From the NCBI GenBank assembly GCA_031261005.1, contig JAISKF010000001.1:1-64000 (forward strand): a stretch of DNA of 64,000 bases, in the 5' to 3' direction. The notes beneath the pieces were generated by a model, which saw nothing but the letters and a program-made list of their open reading frames with translations, was not told the origin of the DNA and did not search any database. Shown piece after piece: positions 50,512 through 59,906 of the stretch. This DNA comes from Enterobacteriaceae bacterium (GTDB taxonomy: Bacteria; Pseudomonadota; Gammaproteobacteria; Enterobacterales; Enterobacteriaceae). Position 1 is the stretch's first letter; the number at the start of each line of letters is the position of its first letter. The translations under genes and the position numbers were made by a program.

Positions 50512-50816
50512 AAATTGGGGATTACCTTGTTTTGGATACTGAAAAAAGTTAATGCGGGCGGCTGGTTGCCGCCCCTACGAATTATTCTTTATTATCAATT
50601 CATTAACCTATCTTTTTACTGTTTTCTTATCTAAATCTGAGGTTAATTAAAAGCTGTAACGAGTTAGCAATAGTATTAACGACAATGTTACCTATAAGTA
50701 ATTAGGTTAAAAATTAACACTATAGAAACATTTTATTCAGGTATAAGATACATCGATTATATATTATTTGCGGTTATCACACCGCCTTAACCGCAACGCA
50801 ATAAAAGAAAGAGTAC
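50512..50816. other. yadG-can divergent intergenic region
   Basis: 305 bp. It contains half of a TA-ended repeat (50548-50645) and AT-rich sequence with both promoters. No gene seen. Confidence 0.7.
50548..50645. repeat. TA-ended hairpin repeat, copy 13 (half)
   Basis: Only the right half remains: GTTAATGCGGGCGGCTGG, TTGCCGCCCCTACGAATTAT, TTATTATCAATTCATTAACC, then the intact end CTAAATCTGAGGTTA. Confidence 0.75.
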
Positions 50817-51470
50817 ATGAAAGACATTGAACAACTCATACATAACAATGAGGTCTGGTCAGATAATATCAGCCAGCATGATCCCGAATTTTTTGAGCGC
50901 CTTGCGCTGGCACAAAAGCCGCGTTTTCTATGGATTGGTTGCTCCGATAGTCGCGTTCCGGCAGAGCGTTTAACCGGTTTAGAACCGGGTGAACTGTTCG
51001 TTCACCGTAACGTTGCCAATCTGGTGATTCATACGGATCTGAACTGTTTGTCTGTGGTGCAATATGCCGTTGATGTGCTGCAAGTGAAACATATTATTAT
51101 TTGTGGTCATTACGATTGCGGCGGTGTTACCGCAGCGATTAATAACCCTGAATTAGGTTTGATCGACAACTGGTTGCTGCATATTCGCGATCTTTGGTTC
51201 AAGCACAGCTCATTAATCGGCGAGTTTCCGCCAGAAAAACGCGCTGATTTATTAAGCGAAATTAATGTGATGGAACAAGTGTATAACTTAGGGCACTCCA
51301 CCATCGTGCAATCGGCATGGAAACGCGGTCAGAACGTATTAATTCATGGCTGGATATATGGAATGCAGGACGGGAAATTGCGCGATCTGGAAGTAAGCTC
51401 ATCTAGCCGTGAATCGCTGGAATTGCTATACCGTAAAGCGATGTCTAATTTATTGGCGACGGATAAATAA
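50817..51470 (+). CDS. can: Beta-class carbonic anhydrase
   Basis: Cytosolic zinc enzyme interconverting CO2 and bicarbonate, needed at ambient CO2. It has 217 residues (E. coli Can 220). Zinc ligands C42, D44, H98 and C101 are visible in GCSDSRVP and [11 protein letters not shown] 50817 has AAAGAAAGAG upstream. Convergent with hpt, as in E. coli. Confidence 0.97.
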   Translation: MKDIEQLIHNNEVWSDNISQHDPEFFERLALAQKPRFLWIGCSDSRVPAERLTGLEPGELFVHRNVANLVIHTDLNCLSVVQYAVDVLQVKHIIICGHYDCGGVTAAINNPELGLIDNWLLHIRDLWFKHSSLIGEFPPEKRADLLSEINVMEQVYNLGHSTIVQSAWKRGQNVLIHGWIYGMQDGKLRDLEVSSSSRESLELLYRKAMSNLLATDK

Positions 51471-51483
51471 TCCAATCTCAAAC

Positions 51484-51501
51484 TCCCCTCTATGGAGGGG
51501 A
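51484..51501. terminator. Hairpin between can and hpt
   Basis: A 7-bp stem TCCCCTC/GAGGGGA-type with a 4-base loop lies between the two convergent stop codons. The flanking T-run is weak, so it may only be a partial terminator. Confidence 0.5.
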
Positions 51502-51530
51502 ATTGTCTTGCCAAATCAATTAAATAGAAT

Positions 51531-52067
51531 TTACTCGTCTAACAACACCACTTTGCCGATATAAGGTAAATGACGATAGCGTTGCGCGTAGTCGATACCA
51601 TAGCCGACGACAAAATCATCATCAATAGAGAAACCGATATAATCGATTGGGACGGGAACTTCACGGCGTGACGGTTTATCCAGCAACGTACACAGCGAAA
51701 CAGAGTTTGGTTCACGCAGTTCAAGAATTTCACGGACTTTCGTTAAGGTATGACCGGTATCAATAATATCTTCAACAATCAGAACATCTTTGCCGCGAAT
51801 ATCTTCATCCAGATCTTTTAAAATTTTCACATCGCGGTTGCTATTCATACTGTTACCGTAACTGGAAACAGTAATAAAATCGACTTCATGATTAACCGTG
51901 ATCATACGGCATAAATCTGCCATAAAAATAAAAGAGCCGCGCAGCAAACCAACGAGCACTAAATCTTTACCGCTATTGTGATAGCGTTGGTTAATTTCTG
52001 CGGCAAGTTCCGCGATACGCGCTTTAACCTCTTGTTCGGTAAGCATAACTTCAACAATATGTTTCAT
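51531..52067 (-). CDS. hpt: Hypoxanthine phosphoribosyltransferase
   Basis: Purine salvage enzyme converting hypoxanthine (and guanine) to nucleotides with PRPP. It has 178 residues from ATG 52067 ([20 protein letters not shown]), the E. coli length; the frame upstream is not conserved. The PRPP-binding loop [14 protein letters not shown] (about 95-108) and the C-terminal [16 protein letters not shown] are intact. Confidence 0.96.
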   Translation of the reverse strand: MKHIVEVMLTEQEVKARIAELAAEINQRYHNSGKDLVLVGLLRGSFIFMADLCRMITVNHEVDFITVSSYGNSMNSNRDVKILKDLDEDIRGKDVLIVEDIIDTGHTLTKVREILELREPNSVSLCTLLDKPSRREVPVPIDYIGFSIDDDFVVGYGIDYAQRYRHLPYIGKVVLLDE

Positions 52068-52204
52068 AGCAAAAAACCGATCAGTCTGGCTGATCGTATT
52101 ATCCTTGTGGACTGAATAAGAAGCGCGAAAGTTTAGCACAACTCTTTTGGCGGTGCGATGACATGGCGGTGGAATGTGTGGGTTGAATTAGCGACAAAGT
52201 AACT

Positions 52205-52489
52205 TTATTTATATATTTCAGCCGAAATACGCCAGTATGGTGAATCTTCTAAATCCATTGCGCCAATCACACGAAAATACTGTGCGCCCTGCTTTTCCGC
52301 TTTTTCTTCAATCGCTTTCATCGCGCCATCAAGCGTATCCGATCTGACCGTTGTGGAAATCGTTCCCATACTTTGCAGATTCATTTTCGTCGCTTGATCG
52401 CTATTAATAACTTCAGTAATCGCGCTGGCTGATCCGATGCTTAAAGCAAGACATACTGCCGTAGCTGAAAAAATTGCCGCTAATTTCAT
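52205..52489 (-). CDS. Small secreted DUF1471 (YhcN/BhsA-type) protein
   Basis: 94 residues from ATG 52489, with signal peptide MKLAAIFSATAVCLALSIGSASA and a ~55-residue DUF1471 domain (QSMGTISTTVRSDTLDGAMK, YFRVIGAMDLED, WRISAEIYK). Members are small periplasmic proteins linked to stress and biofilm traits in E. coli; the role here is unknown. An in-frame ATG at 52501 adds four residues. It lies between hpt and the POT transporter, with a paralogue at 54231-54500. Confidence 0.85.
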   Translation of the reverse strand: MKLAAIFSATAVCLALSIGSASAITEVINSDQATKMNLQSMGTISTTVRSDTLDGAMKAIEEKAEKQGAQYFRVIGAMDLEDSPYWRISAEIYK

Positions 52490-52520
52490 ATTGTTGTCCA
52501 TTATTTTTATTGAATTGATG

Positions 52521-52556
52521 AAATAAACGGACGCCCTAAAGGACGCCCGTTTATTA
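52521..52556 (-). terminator. Probable terminator of the POT transporter
   Basis: Inverted repeat AATAAACGG/CCGTTTATT around an inner CCTAAAGG stem; it lies just after the transporter stop on the minus strand. A direct repeat GGACGCC is embedded. Confidence 0.65.
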
Positions 52557-52573
52557 AAGCTATTGTTGCAAAT

Positions 52574-54004
52574 TTATACTAACGCAGCTTTCTTTGCATC
52601 TATCTTACGGGTGACTTTGCCATAAATGATCAAAGCAATAGCAGAAATCAAACCGATACCGAAGAAGAAGATCCAAATGTAATAAGCATGTTCAGTTGCC
52701 GCTGCGTAGGCTTCTGGTGAAGTAAAGCCTTTTGGATCAGGGCAATATCTTTGTAACAAGAAACCGGAAATACCAAATGCCAACAGCGAAGAAACAAAGG
52801 AGTGTAATTGACTGAACCCTAAATACAGCCCCTCTTCACCTTTCGGTGATTGTAAGGAGAAATACTCAAAGTAACGCGGTGAAATAAAGCATTCGGCTAA
52901 TGCCTGAAAAGCGATACCGACAATCATCATAAAGGTGACAGGGTGAATCGTGCCAAACAGCAGCTCATTCCCCATTAATGAACCCATCGCCATTATTCCG
53001 GCAGAGATTGGGATAATAAACATACCGACCGTGATAGACGACAATGCAGAACGTTTTTGCATCAGCGTTGTCACTAAATTCACACAAAGGAATACGACCA
53101 GCGGATTGACGTTAGCGATCCAGCCTGGTGAAGCGTCCTGACCGACCATACGAATCACATATTTTGGCATGGTAGCGTACATTTGTTGCTGCACCATCCA
53201 GAAACCGCTGACAATAAGAATCAAAACGATCAGGCGACCGTTTTTACAAACTTTAACTAATGCTTTGAATATATCGGCAAAGCTCTTATTTTCACCAGTC
53301 GCGTTTGAGGATTTATAGAAGAAGTACACGGCGATTAGCGCCAGTAACGTCATGGAAGCTGAGAAGTAATTGAGATAAACCAGCCCGACATCACCCAAAC
53401 TTTTACGCAGCGGATCAACCACTGTTTTGCCGGTAAACGCACCGATATTCACCATCATATAAAAAATGGCAAACCCTCTGGCGCGCGTTTCTTCTGTAGT
53501 TTCGCGTGCTACTGTTCCTGAAATAACGGATTTGATAAACGCCCCGCCGATCACGATTAGCAGCATGATCGGTACAATCGCCCAGCGCTGCGAACTCTCC
53601 AGCAGACCGGTAAATTGCGTATCATTACCGAATGTTACCAGCCCGCGATCTTTAAAAAATGCAGAGAACAAACCATCACCAGTTCCTGCACCGTAACTCA
53701 CTAAACCGGCATTCTCAAACATGGTTGGGAATATTCCCAAACTCATATATCCGATTGTCAGCAAAGTAAAAGCGATAATGATGGAAGTACGGAAACCGAT
53801 TTTATCGGCAAAGGCACCAACAAAAGTCGGCAGCAGGAATAGTAATGCGGAAAATGTACCGGAGATTAAGCCAGCTTCGACATCAGAAAAACCCCAGACA
53901 TTGGATAGATAGATGGTGAGAACAACAAAGACCGCGTAATAAGCCAGTCTTTCCAACAATTCGGCGGTGTTGGCAACCCAGAATGCTTTTGCGAATTTAG
54001 TCAT
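52574..54004 (-). CDS. POT/MFS family peptide-type transporter
   Basis: Inner-membrane carrier, 476 residues, about 12-14 membrane segments. The ExxER motif on the first helix (AELLERLAYYAVFVVLTIYL) and the later IFYMMVNIGAFTGKTVVDPL are hallmarks of proton-coupled oligopeptide (POT/PTR2) transporters. It also has a soluble insertion (about residues 95-135, GAGTGDGLFSAFFKDRG) unusual among E. coli Dtp proteins. It does not look like DtpA-D closely, so the substrate is open. Monocistronic between two DUF1471 genes. Confidence 0.8.
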   Translation of the reverse strand: MTKFAKAFWVANTAELLERLAYYAVFVVLTIYLSNVWGFSDVEAGLISGTFSALLFLLPTFVGAFADKIGFRTSIIIAFTLLTIGYMSLGIFPTMFENAGLVSYGAGTGDGLFSAFFKDRGLVTFGNDTQFTGLLESSQRWAIVPIMLLIVIGGAFIKSVISGTVARETTEETRARGFAIFYMMVNIGAFTGKTVVDPLRKSLGDVGLVYLNYFSASMTLLALIAVYFFYKSSNATGENKSFADIFKALVKVCKNGRLIVLILIVSGFWMVQQQMYATMPKYVIRMVGQDASPGWIANVNPLVVFLCVNLVTTLMQKRSALSSITVGMFIIPISAGIMAMGSLMGNELLFGTIHPVTFMMIVGIAFQALAECFISPRYFEYFSLQSPKGEEGLYLGFSQLHSFVSSLLAFGISGFLLQRYCPDPKGFTSPEAYAAATEHAYYIWIFFFGIGLISAIALIIYGKVTRKIDAKKAALV

Positions 54005-54230
54005 GATAATGTATCTGATTTGTTATTAGATATAGATAAATTAGCTGACATTTATTCGCAACTCAATTATAAATTCCGCCAATTAGCTCACATAATGGAT
54101 AAATCGACGTGTGGGTAAAAATATTATATTTATTGTATCTGATTATTTCTACATCAGGCTCAGCTCATTTGAGCCAAGCCATGATCTATTATTTCTTTTT
54201 TAAAACAAGGAAATAAACAGTTCATCATCA

Positions 54231-54500
54231 TTAACGATAAAGCTCCGCAGCGACGTGCCAGTAATTAGAGCTTGATGGAGAATCCACTGCAATTACACGA
54301 TAGTAAGACGCATGTTGGTTTTCTGCTTGTTTTGCAATAATTGCAACGGCTTCATCAAGATCATTAGCTGTCACACCCTGTGAAATAGAACCCATACTTT
54401 GTAACTGCGCTGCCTGTTCGCGATTAATTTCTGTCGCGGCATAAGCAGAACCAACGCTAAATGTTAATAAAAGAGCAGCAAAAGTAGTGGAAATTTTCAT
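54231..54500 (-). CDS. Small secreted DUF1471 protein (second copy)
   Basis: 89 residues. Signal peptide MKISTTFAALLLTFSVGSAYA followed by a DUF1471 domain (QSMGSISQGVTANDLDEAV, YYRVIAVDSPSSS, WHVAAELYR). It shares motif spacing with the protein at 52205-52489 (QSMGxIS, YxRVIxxD, W-x-x-A-A/S-E-x-Y) and is probably a paralogue. ATG 54500 has AGAAGGTAAATATC upstream. Confidence 0.85.
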   Translation of the reverse strand: MKISTTFAALLLTFSVGSAYAATEINREQAAQLQSMGSISQGVTANDLDEAVAIIAKQAENQHASYYRVIAVDSPSSSNYWHVAAELYR

Positions 54501-54899
54501 GATATTTACCTTCTAAAAATTCATTTAAAATATTTGAATGTTATTTATCAAATAAATTCAATATTTGGTAAAAACATTTACTAATACACTGATTAAAATT
54601 GAGTATTTATTAAAATCTAAATCAATTTAATTCAAAGTATGTGAGAATGATAAAACTAAAAGTGTGATCTTGATTAGCTTTTAATGCTCACACCTTAAAA
54701 TTATGTGAATAAAAAGTAAACAATATGTAGGTTAAATAACCAGCTCATGCGGCTATAACTCATTGACTCTTTTGTTATTTCATTGAAATTTTTTGACCTT
54801 TTCCCTTTACACAAAAATGGCGGAAAAAATAAAAAAGCGTTCTCGATAGATGATGCGGTATACTACTATCAATAAATTAATGGACTTTATGTTGATGTA
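54501..54899. other. Gene-free region before yacC
   Basis: 399 bp, AT-rich. It has an inverted repeat GTGTGA ... TCACAC (about 54661-54692) between the DUF1471 gene and yacC; spacing is too long for a normal CRP site. Nothing else was recognised. Confidence 0.6.
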
Positions 54900-55238
54900 A
54901 TGAATAAGAAATCTTTGCTAACGTTAACCCTGCTAATATCATCGCTCATTGGGTTTTCATCAAATTGTCAGGCACTTACAGAGTCGCAAGCCGAAGAACT
55001 GGCAGACATCACTGCATCATTCTTTTATTTAAAGAAAGAATGCGGCTATCAAAATCTTTCTGTCGATGAAATCAAACGCGCTTTAATTTCCGTTGCCCGA
55101 AAGAATCATTGGGACTTGAGTAACTATGAACAGCTCAATATGGAAGCGTTAGGACAGGCGAGCTATAAAGATCTAAAAGGCATTCCGATCGCTAACGAGC
55201 GCAAATGTCAGGGATTGAAAAAATTGATGCGGCGTTAA
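54900..55238 (+). CDS. yacC: YacC family periplasmic protein
   Basis: 112 residues with signal peptide MNKKSLLTLTLLISSLIGFS...CQA. The mature part resembles E. coli YacC: ESQAEELADITASFFYLKKE, CGYQNL, WDLSNYEQLNMEALGQASYK, DLKGI. It has two mature cysteines (CGYQN and ERKCQG) that may form a disulfide. Function unknown. It precedes speED, as in E. coli. Confidence 0.9.
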   Translation: MNKKSLLTLTLLISSLIGFSSNCQALTESQAEELADITASFFYLKKECGYQNLSVDEIKRALISVARKNHWDLSNYEQLNMEALGQASYKDLKGIPIANERKCQGLKKLMRR

Positions 55239-55431
55239 TTGCCGCAAAATAACAGGACAGGAACGTGAATTTTCTCACCAATTATGCTAATCCGCTTACT
55301 TAGGCTACTCCTTTCATAGATTAATCTTGTTACAAAACAATTAACTAGAGATTAACTTCATATATGTACAATAAATTCGTTATCATATTAGGCTGATTTT
55401 TGCTCCCGCCGAATACAGAGGATTAATGATA

Positions 55432-56289
55432 ATGTCCGATAAAAAGATATGGTTTGAAACGCTGCACAGTAGTTTTGGTCAATTCTTTTCCATTGATAAA
55501 ACCCTATACCATAATAAAACCGACCATCAGGATTTAATTATTTTTGATAACAACACGATGGGTCGGGTTATGGCGCTGGACGGCGTAGTACAAACCACTG
55601 AACGTGATGAATTTATCTATCATGAAATGATGGCGCACGTCCCTATTTTCGCTCACGGTAAAGCGAAGCGGATTTTGATTATCGGCGGCGGTGATGGTGC
55701 AATGCTGCGGGAAATTTGCCGTCATAAAGACGTTGAACATATTACGATGGTGGAAATCGACGCTGACGTTATTACGTTCTGCCGCCAATATCTGCCGAAT
55801 CATAATGCAGGCGCGTTTGACGATCCGCGTTTTAATCTGGTCATTGAAGATGGCGTGAATTTCGTTAATCAAACCGAGATGAAATTTGATGTAATTATCT
55901 CTGACTGCACCGATCCGATCGGTCCGGGCGAGAGCTTATTTACTTCTGATTTCTATCAGGGTTGTGCTAATTGTCTGAATGAAAATGGTATTTTTGTTGC
56001 ACAAAATGGCGTGTGTTTCCTGCAACAAGATGAAGCAATCAACAGCCATCAGAAACTTTCTACCTATTTTGATGATGTCAGTTTCTATCAAGCTGCGATC
56101 CCAACCTATTACGGCGGCATGATGACTTTCGCCTGGGCAAGCCAAAATACCCAATTACGCCATCAGGATTTAAGTGTACTGAAAACCCGATTTGCTGAGG
56201 CGGGCATTCGCTGCCGTTATTACAATCCTGCAATACATCTTGGTTGCTTTGCGCTACCGCAATATTTACTCGATGCGTTAGCGCAATAA
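55432..56289 (+). CDS. speE: Spermidine synthase
   Basis: Transfers aminopropyl from decarboxylated SAM to putrescine. It has 285 residues from ATG 55432 ([18 protein letters not shown]. coli 288). Another ATG two codons upstream (55426) is in frame, but GAGGA is only 3 bases from it and 9 from 55432. Visible are the HDQDL-like substrate region ([15 protein letters not shown]), the SAM-binding [11 protein letters not shown] and the catalytic aspartate in [10 protein letters not shown]. Operon with speD 57 bp downstream. Confidence 0.95.
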   Translation: MSDKKIWFETLHSSFGQFFSIDKTLYHNKTDHQDLIIFDNNTMGRVMALDGVVQTTERDEFIYHEMMAHVPIFAHGKAKRILIIGGGDGAMLREICRHKDVEHITMVEIDADVITFCRQYLPNHNAGAFDDPRFNLVIEDGVNFVNQTEMKFDVIISDCTDPIGPGESLFTSDFYQGCANCLNENGIFVAQNGVCFLQQDEAINSHQKLSTYFDDVSFYQAAIPTYYGGMMTFAWASQNTQLRHQDLSVLKTRFAEAGIRCRYYNPAIHLGCFALPQYLLDALAQ

Positions 56290-56346
56290 TTAACTCGTTA
56301 TCTTTTCTACCAATTAATATCAACAAGACTAAGGTGGTGATCCAAA

Positions 56347-57150
56347 TTGCATAAGCTAAAACTGCACGGCTTCAATAACTTAACCAAGAGCCTGAGTTTT
56401 TGTATTTATGACATCTGTTATGCCAAAACGGCTTATGACAGAGAGCAATACATTGCTTACATCGATGAACAATATAATGCCAATCGCTTGACAGAGATTC
56501 TGACGGAAACCTGCTCAATTATTGGTGCGAATATCCTGAATATCGCCAGACAGGATTACGATCCGCAAGGTGCCAGTGTCACGATTTTGATCAGTGAAGA
56601 GCCGATAGATCCAACGTTAGTAGATCAATCGGAAAATCCGGGTCCGCTGCCTGATACGATCGTTGCTCATTTAGATAAAAGCCATATTTGCGTACACACT
56701 TATCCCGAAAGCCACCCGCAGGGCGGCATCTGTACTTTCCGCGCAGATATTGAAGTCTCAACATGCGGCGTTATTTCTCCGCTGAAAGCGTTAAATTACC
56801 TGATTCACCAGCTTGAATCCGATATTGTCACGCTGGATTACCGTGTTCGCGGTTTTACGCGTGATATTAATGGCACAAAGCATTACATCGACCATAAAAT
56901 CAATTCGATCCAAAATTTTATGGCGGACAATATTACTTCGCTTTATCACATGGTGGACGTGAATGTTTATCAGGAAAATATCTTTCACACCAAAATGATG
57001 CTTAAAGAGTTTGATCTTGACCATTATCTATTTAACGCCAGACCCGAAGATTTAGATCAACATGAACGCCAGTTCATCACATGGCAGTTACGCAAAGAAA
57101 TGCAGGAAATTTATTACGGCAGAAATATGCCGGAAGCGGTTGTTTCGTGA
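56347..57150 (+). CDS. speD: S-adenosylmethionine decarboxylase proenzyme (TTG start)
   Basis: Pyruvoyl enzyme that supplies decarboxylated SAM to SpeE. It has 267 residues (E. coli 264). The start is TTG 56347, with AAGGTGG upstream; the product then begins [16 protein letters not shown] as in E. coli. Self-cleavage is expected between K111 and S112 ([15 protein letters not shown]). [20 protein letters not shown] is intact. Confidence 0.95.
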   Translation: MHKLKLHGFNNLTKSLSFCIYDICYAKTAYDREQYIAYIDEQYNANRLTEILTETCSIIGANILNIARQDYDPQGASVTILISEEPIDPTLVDQSENPGPLPDTIVAHLDKSHICVHTYPESHPQGGICTFRADIEVSTCGVISPLKALNYLIHQLESDIVTLDYRVRGFTRDINGTKHYIDHKINSIQNFMADNITSLYHMVDVNVYQENIFHTKMMLKEFDLDHYLFNARPEDLDQHERQFITWQLRKEMQEIYYGRNMPEAVVS

Positions 57151-57157
57151 TTTAAAT

Positions 57158-57222
57158 GCGGATAACTGATTCTTATTAATATAATTCAATTGATTTTTCG
57201 TAGGGCGACAATCTGTCGCCCG
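57158..57222. repeat. TA-ended hairpin repeat, copy 14 (fragment)
   Basis: GGATAACTGATTCTTATTAA followed by one perfect self-complementary arm GGGCGACAATCTGTCGCCC. The second arm is missing. Confidence 0.65.
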
Positions 57223-57319
57223 CTGGCATTGAATATAATATTTTAATGGTTGGTGATGTTGGTACAATTGCGGTTTATTTTGTTATCAATAAATTACATG
57301 AATTTATCAACAACAACAC

Positions 57320-58441
57320 TCACCGCCGACTATCATTCGCCTGACGCAGCAACGTGCGGCTTTCATTCAAAAAGTGCGTCGCGTAATCACCAAACCATGC
57401 TTTGACCTGATTAAATTCAGCAATAAACTCCGCTTTATCACCTTTTTCCAACAAACTTAACGCGTTACCAAAACAGGTATAATAACGTTTGATCAGCGCC
57501 AGATTATCTTCTGATGACATAATAATATCGCCGTACAACTCCGCATCTTGCGCGAACAAGCGACCAATCATCGCCAGTTCTAAACGATAAATTGGTGATG
57601 ACAACGCCAGAAGTTGCTCAAGCTGAACATTCTCTTGCGACAAATTCAAGCCATAGGTAAACGTAGCAAAGTGGCGCAGCGCTTGAATAAACGCCATGTT
57701 TTTATCGTGTTCAACCGCGCTGATAGCTTGCAGCTTCGCACCCCAGACTTGCAGTTGTTCCAGCAGCCATTGATAGGCCTCCGGCTGGCGACCATCACAG
57801 TAAGCAATCACTTGCTTGGCAAGGCTGCCAACATCTGGACCAAACATCGGGTGTAAACCAAGAACAGGACCGTTATGTACTGCGAGCATGGCTTGTAACG
57901 GCGGATTTTTTACTGATGCTAAATCTACCAAAATACACTCTTCCGGCAATTTAGGCAGGCGATGAATCACTTGCTCTGTCAGGTGGATCGGTACGCTGAC
58001 AACCACCAAGCCCGCACCGGATAAAATCGTTTCCGCTTGCTGCCAGTCATGCTGTTCCAAAACCCGCACCTGATAGCCAGAGAGCTTAAACAGCTTGCTG
58101 AATAACTGCCCCATTTTGCCGTGACCGCCGACAATCACCACTGCGCCCATTTCCGGCTTCAACGTTTTGAAACCTTTATCATTTTCGCTGGTATAAGATT
58201 CGCGCATAATGCGCCGCAAAACATCTTCAATCAGATCAGGCGGCACGCCGAGCTGTTCCGCTTCTTTACGGCGTGAAGCAAGCATACTCACTTCACGTTC
58301 AGGAACATAAATCGGTAAACCGTGCTGACTTTTTACTTCGCCAACCTGCGCCACCAAATTCAACCGTTTTGCCAGCAGGTTCAACAGCGCTTTATCCACT
58401 TCATCAATTTGATCGCGCAATGTCGCTAGTTCAGCTACCAT
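57320..58441 (-). CDS. tyrA: Chorismate mutase / prephenate dehydrogenase
   Basis: Bifunctional tyrosine biosynthesis enzyme: chorismate to prephenate to 4-hydroxyphenylpyruvate. It has 373 residues, as E. coli TyrA. The N-terminal helical mutase domain (1-90; [19 protein letters not shown]) precedes the NAD-binding motif [10 protein letters not shown] (102-111) and the dehydrogenase domain with [10 protein letters not shown]. It lies downstream of aroF on the same strand, 126 bp apart, with a hairpin between. Confidence 0.97.
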   Translation of the reverse strand: MVAELATLRDQIDEVDKALLNLLAKRLNLVAQVGEVKSQHGLPIYVPEREVSMLASRRKEAEQLGVPPDLIEDVLRRIMRESYTSENDKGFKTLKPEMGAVVIVGGHGKMGQLFSKLFKLSGYQVRVLEQHDWQQAETILSGAGLVVVSVPIHLTEQVIHRLPKLPEECILVDLASVKNPPLQAMLAVHNGPVLGLHPMFGPDVGSLAKQVIAYCDGRQPEAYQWLLEQLQVWGAKLQAISAVEHDKNMAFIQALRHFATFTYGLNLSQENVQLEQLLALSSPIYRLELAMIGRLFAQDAELYGDIIMSSEDNLALIKRYYTCFGNALSLLEKGDKAEFIAEFNQVKAWFGDYATHFLNESRTLLRQANDSRR

Positions 58442-58488
58442 TTTCCGTTTGTCTCCTAAAGCAATATATTTTTTATTGTAATAAACAA

Positions 58489-58510
58489 TTCGTCGCCATA
58501 AGGCGACGAA
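58489..58510. other. Hairpin between aroF and tyrA
   Basis: A perfect 9-bp stem TTCGTCGCC/GGCGACGAA with an ATAA loop inside the aroF-tyrA transcript. It lacks a T-run on either side, so it is more likely an mRNA stability or partial attenuation element than a full terminator. Confidence 0.6.
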
Positions 58511-58567
58511 ATTCAGGAAAGCTAATATATTAAGACTTAATATATCAATATATTCTGTCAGAAATCA

Positions 58568-59638
58568 CTAACAGACTGGCGCGCACTCTTGCAACTCTTG
58601 ATACACACGGCGCAGCAACGTATCCGTCGTCTCCCAGCTAATGCACGCATCAGTCACTGAAACGCCATAGCGCATATCACTGCGCGGTTGTTCTGATGAC
58701 TGATTACCTTCATGAATATTACTTTCCAGCATCATACCAATAATTGAGTGATTACCGGCTTTAATCTGTTCCAGCAAAGAGTACACAACATCGGATTGAC
58801 GGCGGAAATCTTTATTAGAATTACCGTGGCTGCAATCAATCATCAATGCAGGTTGCAGACCAGCTTTAATCATTTGTTCTTCACAGGCTTTAACATGTTC
58901 GGCAGAGTAATTTGGTGTTTTACCGCCGCGCAAAATAACATGCCCATCCTGATTGCCTTGTGTTTGCAGCAAACAGACTTGCCCTGACTGATTGATACCG
59001 ACAAAACGGTGCGGCATTGATGCAGCTTTCATGGCGTTAATCGCTGTGCCCAGACTGCCGTCAGTCCCATTTTTAAAACCAACTGGCATAGAAAGACCGG
59101 ACGCCATTTCACGGTGTGTTTGCGATTCAGTTGTGCGTGCGCCAATCGCTGACCAGCTAAACAGATCACCAAGATATTGCGGGCTATTTGGATCTAACGC
59201 TTCCGTTGCCAGCGGTAAACCGATCGCGTTCAGCGCCAGCAACAGCTTGCGCGCAAGATGTAAACCGTATTCCACATCAAAAGAGCCGTCCATGTGCGGA
59301 TCATTAATCAGCCCTTTCCAACCCACAGTGGTACGCGGTTTTTCAAAATAAACGCGCATCACAATAAACAAGCGATCTTTGGTTTCATCAGCTAATTTTT
59401 TCAGGCGATGCGCGTACTCAATGGCAGCGTCAGTATCATGCACCGAACAAGGTCCGCAAACCACCAGCAGACGATCATCTCGTCCGTGCAAAATATCAGC
59501 AATCGTCTGGCGTGAAGCGGAGATACTCGCCTCTCCTGCGGCACTTAATGGATACTTTTCTTTCAGCTCTTCTGGTGTGATTAAAATTTGCTCAGCACTG
59601 ATATTGACGTTATTTAATTTATCTTTCTGCATAATCAT
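58568..59638 (-). CDS. aroF: 3-deoxy-7-phosphoheptulonate synthase (Tyr-sensitive)
   Basis: First step of aromatic synthesis: PEP plus erythrose 4-phosphate to DAHP. It has 356 residues (E. coli AroF 356). Active-site and metal motifs are VVCGPCSVHD, GARTTESQTHRE, DCSHGNSNKDF. The operon with tyrA and the TyrR box upstream identify it as the tyrosine-sensitive isozyme. ATG 59638 (MIMQKD) has AAGGA at proper distance; ATG 59632 is the E. coli-like alternative. Confidence 0.96.
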   Translation of the reverse strand: MIMQKDKLNNVNISAEQILITPEELKEKYPLSAAGEASISASRQTIADILHGRDDRLLVVCGPCSVHDTDAAIEYAHRLKKLADETKDRLFIVMRVYFEKPRTTVGWKGLINDPHMDGSFDVEYGLHLARKLLLALNAIGLPLATEALDPNSPQYLGDLFSWSAIGARTTESQTHREMASGLSMPVGFKNGTDGSLGTAINAMKAASMPHRFVGINQSGQVCLLQTQGNQDGHVILRGGKTPNYSAEHVKACEEQMIKAGLQPALMIDCSHGNSNKDFRRQSDVVYSLLEQIKAGNHSIIGMMLESNIHEGNQSSEQPRSDMRYGVSVTDACISWETTDTLLRRVYQELQECAPVC

Positions 59639-59739
59639 TTCGTTATTCCTTAATCCCCGTTTCCTGCGAGGAATACCACCATCAACTCTATCTATGTCAC
59701 AACACCAGATATGAGAGAAACATTACAATATGCAAGCAG

Positions 59740-59779
59740 TGTAAACTTTATAATCCATATATGTAAACATATTTTTACT
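59740..59779 (-). promoter_or_regulatory. TyrR boxes upstream of aroF
   Basis: TGTAAACATATTTTTACT (59762-59779) fits TGTAAA-N6-TTTACA with one change. An adjacent weaker box, TGTAAACTTTATAATCCA (59740-59757), fits only one half. A strong box next to a weak one is typical of TyrR-repressed promoters. Confidence 0.75.
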
Positions 59780-59906
59780 ATGATTTTTTAGCGTTAAAAG
59801 AAACACTAAAAATCCGATCTCAAACACAATAAAGAAGCGTGGTAATGCGCGAGAATTCGCACACAGAGACTCTCATGTTAAACTAGACAAAATCGGTGGA
59901 GGAAAC

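Noticed and set aside
54661-54692. GTGTGA...TCACAC considered as a CRP site
   Set aside because: The half-sites are about 20 bp apart instead of 6, so it does not fit CRP.
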